A stretch of 64,000 nt of DNA from Tubulanus polymorphus (GCF_964204645.1 NC_134026.1:13416450-13480449); one strand, 5' to 3'. Shown: positions 31,696-45,075, counted from the first letter of the stretch. Made by a program: numbers and translations. The notes: generated by a model from the sequence alone, not told the origin.

Positions 31696-32440
31696 ATGCA
31701 AAAACCGTAAAGTTTCCCAAGTCTCTGTTTATAACGCATGCGCATTAGGAAGTGTTGGGGAAATCCTCTAAGTCTAGAAACTGGTCGCGTGCGCATGCGT
31801 CGCTACATGTGTATTTTTTCCTAAACTGGGTCATGTCAGAACGCTGAAACATAGAACTATAACGGACTGAACTTGCGTGAACTTATGCGCAGCGGGAAGG
31901 CGCAGTTTGTTTGGTCACTTACGAGGATCATTTGTATTTTTTGGAATGACAGGTGTTCAAGTGGTCTTGCCATAAGCTGAAAATCTAAGATATATATCGG
32001 TATATTAAAAAGGATGAATGTATTTTTCTGCTACACATTCGGGATTCGAACCTAATAGCACTTAAAAGTAAATCCTGTCTATTTTATGTTCATTGTTTCA
32101 TATTCGGGATGCTGTAACTTTTTCCTTGGCAAACAATAACCCAGCGACACTTTAATCATCAAAGTTCATGTCGTAACGCTTGAAATACGATCAGTAATTT
32201 TCGGATTTCGAACCTGATAGCGCCGCTTAAGATGAACAGCGTAAATAAGATCAATATTTTTACGGGATTCGAACCTAATGGAAACTACAGTGACTATTAG
32301 TCATTAAAGTTCACATGCAGTTCACATGTAGTGCCGCATGCGCAATGTGCCGATTTCGCGACTAAGAGCAATTCCAGCACTGACTAATGCGCATGCGTTA
32401 GGTAGAAACGGAGACTTGGGAAACTTAACGGTTTTTGCAT
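31696..32440. mobile_element. 745-bp MITE-like element with ~110-bp terminal inverted repeats
   Basis: 31696-31811 and 32333-32440 are reverse complements with scattered differences (ATGCAAAAACCG ... TTTCCCAAGTCTC ... AACGCATGCGCATTAG ... CTACATGTG). Both arms contain GCGCATGCG palindromes. The interior repeats GGGATTCGAACCTAAT-like words at 32041, 32203 and 32265, similar to a tRNA B box. It is nested inside the 199-bp inverted-repeat pair. No transposase. Confidence 0.7.
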
Positions 32441-32511
32441 CCGCAATCGATCAAGTCGAACATGACGACGACCTCAAGGCATGTCTCTGTAACCGAAGGT
32501 AGAGACTAAAA

Positions 32512-32710
32512 CGGTTCAGGACTCGGCAGCGGACACCGGCCCTGAAAGAATTTCAAAACGTGTATTGTCGGTACCTAGCACGATTTCAGCGTTTTTCGGG
32601 AATTCCCTGAAATTTCGGCGTTTTTCGGAAATTCCCTGAAATTTCAGCATTTTTATTTCAGCGTTTCAGCTTTTCAGTGTTTCAGCTTTTTCAGCGAAGT
32701 TCAGGAACCG
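32512..32710 (-). repeat. 199-bp inverted repeat, right arm
   Basis: Same length as the left arm. It begins CGGTTCAGGACTC and ends AGTTCAGGAACCG. No target duplication flanks the pair or either arm, so it may be a 3.4-kb foldback element or two opposite insertions of a small element. Confidence 0.8.
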
Positions 32711-33177
32711 CTTACCGGACGTCAGACTTTAAACGCTGTAAAAAATCACGAATACATTATCCGCGAGCGACGTACAGTAATCTGTGTATTTCTAGATATT
32801 TCTTCGTTTGTGTATCAAAAGGAAACTTCTTTTAATATGCCTTGAGTTTAGTCAGGTTAAACCTCTGCTATTGCAGATGTGGAGCCGATGAATCTGATAA
32901 AAATGAACAAGGGTCATCATCAGTCGAATCCCCAAGTACTGCTAGTGCTGCAGCGTTTATGCCTACCGCTGATCCCCGAGCAACAATGAGACGAGTATTG
33001 AATGTATTAATTCCACTCTAACCAATGCTGATGGTAATTTTAGTGTTTTTCGTTGAAGAAATGATTTGGTTACTAGAAAATGGACTCGTATTTTGAAACG
33101 TAGATAAACGTTGAATTGCAAGAAATTGGAATTTTTGAAATTTTACATTTCCTAGAAAAACCCGTGGTTATTTTCAG

Positions 33178-35690
33178 AAATTCCTATTCAAGATATTGGA
33201 TCTATAGCGGCTCTAAGCGATTATGAAAGGCTTGCAATGAATACTGGCTTGAAATACAAGTTGCTGACCAATTCCATCGCCCCTGAAAACGATGATTTGT
33301 TCCTTAAAGTTTAAGTAAAGGTTGGGGATATTATAAAAACCTTGTCATGGCAAAGAAAATGGTTTGATACTTTTAAGTGGTTGGCATACTCGACAGTAAA
33401 AGGGGGTGGTTCTTGCAAATATTGCGTCCTATTTGCAACATCGGAAAGTTACAAAAATATGAAACGAGGAGTATTAGTCGTAACCCCGTTTACAAAAATA
33501 AAATGTGCCATTGGAAAAAAGATGGAGTTCTTACATGTCATGACAGGGCAGACTACCATATTATGGCAAAAGAGGCAGTCGAAAATATTCTGCACAACCA
33601 TGAATAGCCAGAGCATCGAGTTGATAATCTTATGTGTGATGGAAACATCTTCGAAAAAAATGAAAACGTTTTGAAATCCCTCATTAATTGGACTGGTCTA
33701 TCTTGGTAGACATAACATTCCAATAAGAGGACATCGCGATGATGCCCTTAAGCCCTCACCATCGAAGGGAAATTATATTGATTAGTTAGATCTACTGTCA
33801 GTTCATTATGAAGATCTTCGAAACCATCTTACCAACTGCAAGAAAAATGGCCATTACACGTCAAAAACAATACAAAATCGAATAATAGGGATCGTTCGTG
33901 GCCAAATTGCTAAAAACATAACTAGCGATATTGAAAGAATTAAGTGGTTTTCTGTGATTGCAGACGAAGTGACTGACAGTAGGCCTATAAGTAACAAGGG
34001 GTATATCACCGTCTGTGTCAGATATGTAAAAGTAGTAGAATCTATTGGACCAAGAATTAATGAGAGATTTCTTGAATTTGGTGAGCTAAAAGAGTGACGG
34101 GGGAGGCTTTGGCATCACGTATTATAGTCATCTTATAGAAACTTGACCTGAAAATCGAAAACATTAGAGGTCAAGCATACGACCCTACTTCACGCATGTC
34201 ATCCGCGAACGTCGGCGTCCAAGCCCGAATTAAAGAGGTTTCTCCAAATGCTCCCTGTAATTCACACCTGCTGAACCTTACTATCGCGAGCTCGACTAAC
34301 ATTCCAGAAATAAAGAATGTGATATCTGTTGTAAACTCGTGTTTTCAGTTTTTTGACAACTCTCAAAAGAGGAATGCGTTTTTATTCGATGTAATTGCCG
34401 TACACGCTCCTGAAACGAAACATCGAAAATTGCTTGGTCTTTGCAAGACTCGCTGGGTGGAGCGTCATACTGCCTTAGCAACATTTCATGAATTGTACAC
34501 GTGTATTGTTGTTTGCTTCGAGGCTATCCTGTTTCCTGCAACTCATCAAGAGATTAAGGAAGTTGATTCTTGTAAATGGGATTCGGAAACCAGAACAAAA
34601 GCACAGGGGCTATATGGAAGTTTGAAGAGCTTTCCTAACATGGTAGCCTTCGTCATGTTGAAGAATTGTATTGATCCAATGAGAGGCCTTGCGGCAAAGT
34701 TACAGAAGCGTGATATCGATATAGTTCACGCTTATAACATGATACAGGACGTGCAAAGCAATTTAAATGAAATACGTGACAACATCAATGAAAGGTTTAC
34801 GGAAGTGGTACTCGTCTTGTTTGCAACTTGCTGATGATGTTGGCACTGTTGAATCAAAGCCTCGGACTGCCGGACGCCAAACGCTCAGGACCAACGTACC
34901 GGGGGACTCAATATCTTCGTATTGGTGCCCCTCCATAGCTATACCACTGATTGACCAAATGCTTGCCCAAATGCAGAGCCGGTTTTCACCACAAGACACA
35001 TCAATGACAAGTAACTTATTCAAGTTAGTCCCTTCGTACATTGCTACTGCTGCTGGCGTTACTGACATCACTGATGGATTGAAAATGTACTCAAATGATA
35101 CACCAGATATAGGTTCATTAAAAGTAAGTTTCGTGTGGTCATTACGGTGAGAGCAATAAATGGTTCGGGCAATTTTGAGCCGAGCCATACCAAATCTGTA
35201 CCCGGGCAACATTTTACATCTTCCCTATACTACAGTAGCTGCATTAACTTCGTCGGATGCATGGAATATTTCTGGCCTCAATTTCTGGATTATGGGTATA
35301 ATTTCATTTCACTTTTCAGAATGAATTTGATGCTTGGTATCGAAAATGGAAAAATGCTGATAGCGTTGGCAGACCTGTTTCGTTAACTGCTGCACTTGTT
35401 AACGCAGATGAAGACTTCTATCCAAATATCCGAGAGTTATTGATAATAGGTAAATAGAAAATACAAATAAGGTGATGCTTTATCCTCCAAAAATAAGAAA
35501 TGAATGATGAACAAACACTATAAATATATTTCCAGGGTGTACATTACCAGTTGGATCGTGTGAGGCAGAAAGATCGTTCTCCTACTTACGTCGATTGAAG
35601 CGTTTTCTTCGAAGTACAATGGGCGAAGAAAGACTGTCATCACTGGCACTCATGGCTGTCCATCCTGACATTCCAGTAGGTTTATACTCT
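33178..35690 (+). pseudogene. hAT-superfamily transposase-like gene (TTF zinc finger + DUF4371 type), intron-bearing and decayed
   Basis: Pieces in order: SWQRKWFDTFKWLAYS...CKYCVLF (33342-33450, TTF/ZMYM-type zinc finger); AKNITSDIERIKWFSVIADEV (about 33905-33970) and GYITVCVRYV (DUF4371-type RNase-H core); VGVQARIKEVSPNAPCNSHLLNL and LGLCKTRWVERHTAL (34215-34480); YSSCLQLADDVGTVESKPR (34806 on); hAT dimerisation block GSCEAERSFSYLRRLKRFL (35550-35610). Two introns are visible: GTAAGT at 35126 to an AG at 35319, and GTAAATAG near 35450 to TTTCCAG near 35536; joining keeps the protein sense. A frame change near 34800, several stops around 33620-34100 and a missing continuous N terminus make it a pseudogene. 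Confidence 0.75.
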
Positions 35691-36039
35691 TTGGGATTCA
35701 ATTCAAATGAATTTTAATATTCAAATATCATAACATTTCAGTTTAGGCTACATTAAACCCAAGTCACTTGGCTCGTTTTTTTCAGGTCAATGTACAATAA
35801 ATAATTGCGGAGTTTAAAGCCCAACACCCACGACGACTTTCCGACAATTGTTTGCTTGATAAATAATAATTAATATCAAAATAACATTCATATTGTTGTT
35901 CTAAGCGGAAAGTGGATCGTATGAGTTTCAACTAGATGCAAGTTACGATGATAGTTCAAACGCACAGTTTGATGACAGCAACCTGGATTTTGAACAGCTG
36001 ACTCTCTACAGGGTGAGTAATAATAAACTGTCGAGTTGT

Positions 36040-36150
36040 CGAGTTGTAGTAATCAGTGGAAAGTCATCTTTACACAATATGGAAAAGTGACATTCAAAAT
36101 TGATACAGGAGCGGAAGCGAATGCGATATCACATAGGCTAAATGCAATCA
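36040..36150 (+). pseudogene. Gypsy-type aspartic protease relic
   Basis: A short frame reads QWKVIFTQYGKVTFKIDTGA followed by EANAIS. The DTGA active-site motif with preceding strand (KVTFKI) is that of retroelement proteases. Stops lie on both sides. No RT follows: the sequence runs into a (TA)n tract. Confidence 0.6.
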
Positions 36151-36168
36151 GTCAATGGAAATTTTGAA

Positions 36169-36310
<142 letters not shown>

Positions 36311-36564
36311 ATTCAGTACGAAATCATACCAGAAGCTTCTGAGATAATATCAAATGAATATATACCGCGAACTCATAAATTTATATTGACATTTTGTAGA
36401 GAAATCGTGATTTTATATCCCGTATCTCGTATCTGGTATCTCGTATCAGGTATTATGTCACATGCCTAGAAAGAGCGATTGATGCCCTCCGTTGTCCCTT
36501 CCGAGCCTCAGAGTTCTGTTGCTGAGGACTTCTTTACATATAAGGGTCGCAATTACTTGATAAT

Positions 36565-36855
36565 AACTGGCCAATGTAATTTATGAATTCAAATGTTTGC
36601 GTGATGCAAATAACACATACATTGGTAAAACAATGCGACATTTTGCCACAAGGGTAAAGGAGCGTGGAACTTCGCCTTCAGCAATTAAGGAACATTTAAC
36701 ATCATGTAAAAAATTGTGCATCAAATTTTTCTTGATTCTGGAGAAAATGACTTTGAAATCACCATCAAAGAGGCATATATACGCAGAACGAACGGTATTT
36801 ACTGCGACACATTATAGGGATATTAATACATGTATTGAAACGTCATTTTACTGAT
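36565..36855 (+). pseudogene. Penelope-like GIY-YIG endonuclease relic
   Basis: The frame reads YEFKCLRDANNTYIGKT, then MRHFATRVKERG and AIKEHLTSCK, followed by degraded text up to IYAERTVF. YIGKT...R...E is the same nuclease type as in the 11.5-13.0 kb element. The RT part is missing. Confidence 0.7.
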
Positions 36856-38200
36856 GCTTAATACCAGTTTTTCCCGTCATCAAGTTACATGTTTCAAACA
36901 GATTGGTGGTCCGAGGGAGTCACAATATTCATTCTAAGCCCGGGCTACAATTTAGTTAAAAAGATGTGTTCGCCATCTAACAGTAAAGTACCATACTATG
37001 CTTCTGTAGTAGTACTATAGTAATTTACTGACCCGACCGACTTGAGATACACAACGAGGCACCAGAACGGTACATGACACAGTTCTCTCAACACTGATTT
37101 GTGTCTCAGTTGTTTAAAAACATTGGTTAAGACATTCATCACACGTAATCTTTGGATCAAAATTAATATGATTGGACTTGGCGATATGTTCTGACCGTGT
37201 TGCCTGCCCATACGCTGCGGCTCAGAATGGTTCTTGAAGGGGGACAGGCCCATTGCGCAGTTTTTCAGAATGGTTCCATACCACAGATAGGTTACTGGCT
37301 GATAGGGAGGCCCAAACGCAGCCTCTCGGAATGGCTCTGGGGCTGCCGATGCGTGCGTTCGTGGTAAATTTCAAATACATGTAGTACATACGGATTCTGG
37401 GGAAGGGTAAACAAATATAAAACTTTGTACGGGGAGTGGGTCAAAACAAAATGTACTACTATTCTGACAGGAGCTGTCTTAAGAAAATGTATGTATATAT
37501 GAGAGATATCAAAAAATAATGTCAAACAGTAATATAAAATACAGAATCCTAATATCATCGTCGAGCGACTATCTCGGCAATTTCCAATTAATAGTCCCTC
37601 AATTTAAGCATAATCATGCAATTCGTAGGTCGAATGGAGGGGCTTTTCAAATGAACGTACGGGTGGTTTGGTCAATATAGAAAGTCCAAAGATCGAACGA
37701 GGAGGGGCCTAAAAACGGCTCGGGCAGAATTTTCTGTTAGTTATTTGAATGGGTTTGTACCACTGACAGGTCAGACGGGGTAGGGGAGGTGTTGGGTTAG
37801 TTCCAAGAACTCTAAAACATGTGAAGCATTTAGATTTATTTCCCGGCCAATTAATGAATGATTTTCGTAAGCAAAAAAATAACAGGATTCTGCATTTATG
37901 CGCCGTCCATTGGACGGGTATTCAGCTAGTAATATATAAAATCTAAAAAACGAAGTATTAACAGACAACTTTAAACACATGGTGTTTCATTTTTACTGAA
38001 CGTATTTTGATATGTTTATAATCCATTTGTAAACTAGGCCACTTCATGCCTGCATGATATTCTCTGTAATAAGTAACAGTATACTATGCATAGTTTGTAT
38101 CTTTTCATGTCATTTCTTGAAAAGGACTCGAAGAGATGTGTCGAAATCGATTGAAACGTTTGAAAATGTAGATAAACTCATTATTATCATCATGAAGATT
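36856..38200. other. no gene seen
   Basis: Short open frames without family features. Some G-rich patches and imperfect repeats (TTCTCAGAATGGTTC-like words near 37230-37340). Confidence 0.4.
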
Positions 38201-38224
38201 GTGATAGTTGTGTTTTTATTATTA

Positions 38225-38560
38225 TTTAACTATCTGGATACTCTTCCGAAATTATGCTTGATAATTGTTGATTATTATAGCAATTTCTTTGATTCCGAAG
38301 AGATGGATGGTATTACCTGGGCACAGTCAGTAATAAAACAAAATAAAAAGTGGTTCAGTGTTCATGGAATACCAGTCGTGTTTACAAGACTAGTGATAAT
38401 GGACCGGCGTTTAATTCGTATGAATTCAAACATCTTCTATCTGAATATGGTATTAAGTTTGATCCACTGTCACCAAAACACTGCCAAGCTAATGGGCTCG
38501 TAGAATGTGGCTATTGCTAAGAGTATTTTGATAGGTAAATGCCTATACCTTGGTCTGCTT
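38225..38560 (+). pseudogene. Ty3/Gypsy integrase core relic
   Basis: With frame changes the + strand reads LIIVDYYSNFF, WFSVHGIP, DNGPAFNS and KHCQANGLVE, the order of the Gypsy integrase core (second catalytic Asp in DNGP, Glu in GLVE). The first catalytic Asp is in VDYYSN. Frame breaks lie near 38380. Confidence 0.7.
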
Positions 38561-39084
38561 ATCAATAGAAATACACCTAGGAATATAGTAAGGATGTAGG
38601 GTCACCTACTCAGCGTTTATTTGGTCACATGGCTCGAACGAGGCTACCTACTTCAAAACAGCTGCTGGTACCGGAAAGTTAAAATCCGACTGTAGTCAGT
38701 ATAAGCTTGACCAAAGACAGACAAAAATCCGATTTATATTTTAATCAGATGGCTAAGTCCTTGGATCCTACATTTCCTACTACAGTACGGGTAAGAGAAA
38801 TGAAAATGGCGAAACATGGGGATCCCCAGGATTTTTTTGTTTTTTCGTTTTTTGGATATATAATAGGAATCTCGTCCTCCCTCAGAAGATTTTGGAAAGG
38901 TTCGTGTGAGCAGGCGCATTCTGGTGCAATCTGAGACCGATAGGTAGACTGGTTCCCGTTTACTTTTACGTATCGATTCTATTTTGCTGATTTAGCAAAT
39001 GGAGACAATGTGCCGACGTTCGTCGACGTTAGACAATTTTTGACAAATACATTTAACTATGAAAAAATATGAATAGTTTATAAC

Positions 39085-39395
39085 CATAAGGTCATGTTTT
39101 TATTCCATCATATAACATAAATCTTTTATCATCAAATGGATTTAAGCTACTTTTATTGAATTATATAAACACTTTATATAATCCTCAAATTCTACCGGTA
39201 TATGTTTTTTAACATGTTTTCCTATTTATACCTTTTAATTTTTTTGATTCATGATCTTTGGTTCTATAACTGTACATTTTAGAACGAATTGCATTTAACT
39301 CAATCATTTCATCACCACCTAATTCATCTTTTAATTTCCCGGGTCGCTTTTTATTTTCGTTACTAAACAATTCCTGTTCTTTTGGGATGCCGCAA
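39085..39395 (-). pseudogene. old Polinton DNA polymerase fragment (C-terminal part)
   Basis: Diverged copy of 14445-14800: shared words such as CTTTTATCATCAAATGGATTTAA, in shortened form CATCAAATGGATTTAA, and TCAATCATTTCATCACC in the same order and orientation. It includes a deletion relative to the complete gene and has several frame changes. Shows that related Polintons inserted here earlier. Confidence 0.8.
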
Positions 39396-42300
39396 TTGTA
39401 GACCGATTCATTTCAAACTTGGTACACAAGTGGGGTATCAATTGGGTCAGCAATAACATATGATAGATTCCGAAAAGACATAACAATATTCAAATAACCT
39501 AAAAGCTGATACTAACTAACGTCTACAATGGAACCATTCCGATTCCCAGTCCCCGGGTGTATGATATTTCATGTAACAATGTTAAACAACACCGATGTCT
39601 TAGCTCTTTAACCAGAAAGAAACTTTCCATGACGGGTTTCAGTATTTATTTGAAAAGTGAATGGAAATAACTGTGTTAACGCGATGCATGTTTAATCGAT
39701 CCTTCGAGGTAACACGTCAGTAAGTATACTTACCATGACCACTGAATACAGTCTGCTCTCGGCACAATCGCCAAGAAACCATGGCACAGGCCAATGACCA
39801 TGCAGTCCATGGGGTACAAGCTTCACATCCATGATTACACGAGTGTTTTGAAGCTGTTCACAGACTGAACCTTAAGGCCAACTGCTAGCTGTACCCTGAG
39901 GGCCTATAGCTAGTCTTACGATTGACCAAGTGGAACAGGAAAACGATATTCACCATTGGATGAACGACAGTTACGCAATATTAATTATGGGCATTTTGGA
40001 CTTGACAATTTTGATCCCGGTACCAATTAAAACTTTGGCATAAACTATCGTGGACAAACAAAATCAAGAGCTGCTATACAAGTTTTTCGAATTTCGGGGC
40101 AGTACATATTAAACCAGGCCGGCCAGTTACTGCTGAATTCAAGTTCATTAACTGAATGCGGCTTTCAATAGTTTCATTCATGATAGGATATCTGTTAATA
40201 GTAAAGCAATTTAGGCTAAAACGTTTTTTAATGTGACACCACGTCTTCGCATGACCATTCGACAATTAGAATGTGGGTCTGTTGATGCACTGTCTGTGTA
40301 CACGCGGTAAAAACACTTATCTGCGCCTTGGAAAGCGTTATCTATTCTATTACGCAATTGATACAGAAATGGTTACCGGTTAATATACTGGGGTCCGACC
40401 CAGTAGGGAGATTGTTAACACAAACCGGTGCCCAAAATTCCGCTAATACTTCAATTCAAAGAAAATTAGCTATCAAAATTAATCAATCATTGAAATGAAT
40501 CGGACCCAATAATCGTGTTATATGAACTTGTGGTTGATATTTGGTCGGACCCATTAATGTGGTTTGGCGATTAATACTGCAACCTTAATATTAGGTCCGA
40601 CCCAGTGATAAGGTTATGGTTTTATGATAAAATTTGTCCGTCCACGTTATATCTGAATTATTTCGTAGAATAACGAATTAACAAATTAAACGACGACGAA
40701 TAAAGCGAGGTTGACTGTATGCGTTAAAGCTATATTTCCCAGTTTTCACAGGGTAAACACCGTTATTTGCAATTTGGGCCTGATAACAAATTTTTTGAAT
40801 AAGTTTCCTGACGACTGATGCAACAGTGGAATATTCGAGTCAAGTCTAATACGGTCATAATGCGCGTCGCGTGTTTTCTTAGATTTTTTTTAAAATGGTG
40901 TTATTCGGTCCCAGTCACCGATCGCAATTTATAATAATTAAACTAAATTTTGTTTCCATGCAAAAAGATATTAACTCGTTTATTATATCGTCATATGATA
41001 TTATAGGCCGTTGGTCCCAGTTTTCACCTCTTTTTTTCTATTTGCATGATGCATGTATTATCGGTATCATAACGTCTCACTATCTATGCTCAAAGTGTAA
41101 TATAGGTATATGCAGTAAGGTTACAACATGTATCATTATTACCGAACATGTATGTGGCCTTACATGCGAACGGAACATAATAAATACGATACTCAGCGTC
41201 ATGTGAACGCATATTTTCAACGCGTATCGGCTACACTTTCAAATATCGATGTGGTTTTGAATTCGCTGATCATATAACTTATACAACGAGAATCTGCATC
41301 GTTTTACGTGAGTAAAAGCTTCAGTCATATTTGTACACCTACACGTATTGATGATTTAACCGAATATTTTGAATACATAGTGATCCGCAGCAAGATTTCG
41401 TAGTAGCTAAAGAAATGTAATGTTGATTTCCTGTATGCGTCGGTGTATGCGTCGGTTGTTCTTAATGGGTGTCAGACAACAAACGATGTAGTAAGAATTA
41501 CGGAAATTGTTGTTTGATGCTGTTCGATGCTTTGATCTATCAGCGGTGACCATAAATCAGCATGGTGCAAAAATAAATCTTTCTCAGTTCTTCTGCTGCG
41601 ATATCTGGCAAACATTCAGAATCTTTTTATAAAACTTTAGAATAGACGGGACCATATTTGGTTGGGTTGGTAGAATGAGGTGTATTAATAATGTGGCTCG
41701 TGAAGGGATCTCGCTGTTACTTCTTGATACTCCCGGCTTCTTTCTATAAAAGGAAGAAACGGAAGTATAGGGAGACATTGTTGTGTTCCTTTATCCTGTA
41801 TCATAATAGAATAAGTTAAATCATAAGAGAAAATTAGTATAATAGCTATAGGAAGATATTAAGGGTTGATAATTAATCACAATGCATTTCCGAATCAAAA
41901 GTACTATAAATAAGTCGAAAAGAAACAATGAGTCTGTAACGTAATTTGTGGTGAAAACAAAGTTTTGAAAATATATTTAATTTGAGTAATCTGGATGTAA
42001 TTTAAGAACAAAATAATCGCTAAAGTTTTAGGAAAATTAATTTGTGTAAAATGTTAAGACTAGCTCTCTAAAGATCCTGTTGTTGTAAACGTCTGTTAGT
42101 AACTCGCAGAGAATTACTGTCCTCTCAACGATGATAAGCAAGCAGTGAGTAAATCATTCCGCGTCATGACAGGAGGGTTGGAAAGAAAAAGTTAGTTTAG
42201 CAAATCAGTTTTAAAAATAATCTTAGATCGCGAATCATTGAGGCTAAATTCTATATGACCAAGACAGTCATGACAGTAAGGTTGCTGCTCCTTGCCAAAA

Positions 42301-42736
42301 GTTGAGTGGGAGAGTCGGACTTTTAAGAATGCCGATTCTTTCTATAAAAGGGATCCGCAGTCTTGGGAGAGAGAGTTCGATTCGGTGGTTCTATTCAAGA
42401 CCTCGTTTAGAGAGTTTTGTTCGGGAAGACAGGTACAAACAGGAGTGTAGACTAGAAATCATTTTGAGTGCTAGGATCTGGATTGTGGTTTTTGGCTGGA
42501 CATTACAACAAACCGGTTAAGGTAAATAAACATCATTTATATTATTATTATCAATCAGAATTTCGGCATTTATAGTTTATTATTTGGGTTTGTCCACGGA
42601 CACGTTCTCTCGCCAGGGCCCGATCTTTACATTTTACAATTAACGATTAAGGAGAGAACGGTGTAACAATAGGCTACAAAGAATCTAACTTAGCGCTAAT
42701 CTTTAATCGGTATCCCACTTTTATGCTTATACTTAC
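39396..42736. other. host DNA without recognisable gene
   Basis: No open frame with family features; scattered GGTCCGACCCA-like words between 40385 and 40610. I see nothing else. Confidence 0.4.
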
Positions 42737-43127
42737 CAGATGTTAACATAGTCGTGTTGTTCTTCCCGATCAGCGTACAAAATGGTATTCCACAAGTACA
42801 GTTAAACTTGTAATCTTTGTTTGCGAGGATAAACCATTCGCCAAGATACACAAATGGTAAGTCAGATTGGGACCCGATGGGTTCACATATTGTTTCTACA
42901 ATAAGTAGACAAACGTACCGGGTTATAGTATGATAACAAAATGTTTCAATGAATTTTCCGAAATGATACTTACGTTTCACTGTCAGGTGATATTTCTCCA
43001 CTAAACTGGGAATATACTGATCTTTTGAGGATATTTGGTGTGCCATTTTCACAGATGCCACCGAAGTCTGCACTGACCAGTGAATTATCAATCCAAGCAT
43101 CATCAAGTGTGCGAATATACACCCCAT
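42737..43127 (-). CDS. candidate host gene, two exons, secreted protein (partial)
   Basis: Exon 1 (42974-43127) starts MGCIFAHLMMLGLIIHWSVQ, a good signal peptide, and ends at GTAAGTATC. Exon 2 (42737-42895, 159 bases) begins after TTATTGTAG and ends at GTAAGTATAAG. Both donors match the consensus and the phases agree. Exon 2 encodes ETICEPIGSQ ... KFNCTCGIPFC, a cysteine-bearing extracellular-looking segment. The 78-base intron is a multiple of three and stop-free, so the unspliced frame is also open. Further exons would lie below 42736 on the minus strand but were not identified. Family unknown. Confidence 0.4.
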
Positions 43128-43293
43128 CTCGGTTTTTATATCTTCCCTTAACTGGACCGAAATGCGACGTGCGGTCTTGTTGACAACAAACCGATATATG
43201 TTTTAATAGTTAGTTGAGTAATTAACGTGCAAAACAAATGTCCATTAGAAGTAGGTAGTAGCATATGTTTCTAATCGATTTCATTTTTATAAC

Positions 43294-43459
<166 letters not shown>

Positions 43460-43664
43460 TAGGATAGAAATGACATATCCTTGTCTTGATATTTTGGGCC
43501 GTTTTTTTGCAAAACCCCAAATTATTATCATTTTTGCTGCACCATTTGTCTGTCAAAGCTTTGACTGAGAATTAATTTACTTCTTTAGCTTAGATGCGAC
43601 AGGAGACGATGAGACACTTGGGAGGCTCTTGAACCATGGATACAGGAAAAGGCGTAAAGCCATT

Positions 43665-43722
43665 GTCAAAACTATCAGTGTGGATGGAGGCCATTGTCAA
43701 AACTATCAGTGTGGATGGAACC
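43665..43722 (+). repeat. tandem duplication of about 29 bp
   Basis: CCATTGTCAAAACTATCAGT and the following GTGGATGGA occur twice in direct succession. Confidence 0.7.
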
Positions 43723-44589
43723 CTGTGTCTTTGTTTTTTTTTACATCGAAGGCATTTTCTGTAAATGAAGGAATAACCTATGGTTATGGGTTAGAAAATT
43801 ATCCGTGGGAAAACGAGGTACTATGTTTCAGTAGTGTCAGAATAACCATAAAAGCAATGATCTGTCATTCAGTTCACAATTATTCTCTAAATTTGTATTT
43901 TCCCAATTTTCACTCTTGGATTTCATGATTCTTGTGTTACGTACTGATCGATAATGTCCGTCAATTTTGCGCGTGTTAACGTGTCTTGTATCAATTGAAC
44001 TCAAATTCTTTTGGTTGATTATGAAATCGTTCCTTTTGCAGGTTGATGATGACGTAATAGGTATCGTCAATATTGCTATGTTTCAATTTCATTTTCCCTG
44101 AAAAAATTATTAGTTTTTGTTGATTTTAATGTTTAGCTTAAGAGTTAAGTTTTTGCATTCATCAGGCTCTACCAACAAAGGATTTGCCATGGGGGCTATT
44201 TGAAAATAACCTTTGTGCATCCCAAAGAACTTAGGAAATATCGTATCTTATTCTCCTATTATAAGCAGGTAAAATTCACAAATGCCTGATATAGTATACA
44301 AGTGATTACTTGACCTCTAAAATCTGTTTTATTTTGAGAGCCTCATTTAAACTTTTTTTACCACTTCATTGCAATGTTCATCAGTCGGGACTTGGTCATT
44401 TGGCTGCAATAGACCCTGCGGGTCAAATTGTAAGTGCAGGGTCCAGTTTCCCAAAAAAATCAAATTGTTGGGCTAATTGCTATTGGGTACTTCATGTTTT
44501 CAATGAGGCCAACGATTCAAACTTAACCGTTACACTTTTTTGTGAAACTCGGCCCAGGAGAACCCTATCTAAGATTGGGTTAATTCGAT

Positions 44590-45075
44590 TTGAATTATGG
44601 CCACCTGGGGGCTGACATGAAAATTTACTTTAAAATCCTAGAGGCCTGATTGTGAACCAATTGTTTCAAACTTGGTTCACAAGTACTTGGTAGGGCATAA
44701 CTTGGGAAATCAAAAATCGGGTCGATTTGATGATTATTGCCACCAGGAGCTTGACATGAAAACGGATTTAAATGCTTTGTTTGATGCTGCAACTATTAAC
44801 TGATTATTAACTGATTTTAAATCTTGGTACACACATTGTGCCTAAACCCTACTGTTAATGGGGCCGATTTGTTTCTTTTTTTTCCACCCCAGGGGCTGAC
44901 ATGAATACCACATTAACAACCAAGAGGTCGCCTACGTATATAGTTTATTCGACTGTTGTTCAATTTTTTCAAACTTGATACACTTGCAAGGTTTGACTAA
45001 ATGCAGAAACCAATTGAAAATGGGGTTGATTTTGATTCATATTTCAGCCACCAGGGTGTCAACATGGCAAATGTT
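44590..45075 (+). repeat. diverged tandem repeat, four copies of about 145-165 bp
   Basis: GCCACC(T/A)GGGGGCTGACATGAA-type words recur near 44598, 44740, 44884 and 45049, each preceded by TTGATTT-like and followed by AAACTTGGT(T/A)CAC-like sequence. No coding function is visible. Confidence 0.55.

Noticed and set aside
42302-42520. 72-codon + open frame in the 42.3-kb region
   Set aside because: No domain, no splice context, composition of noncoding DNA.
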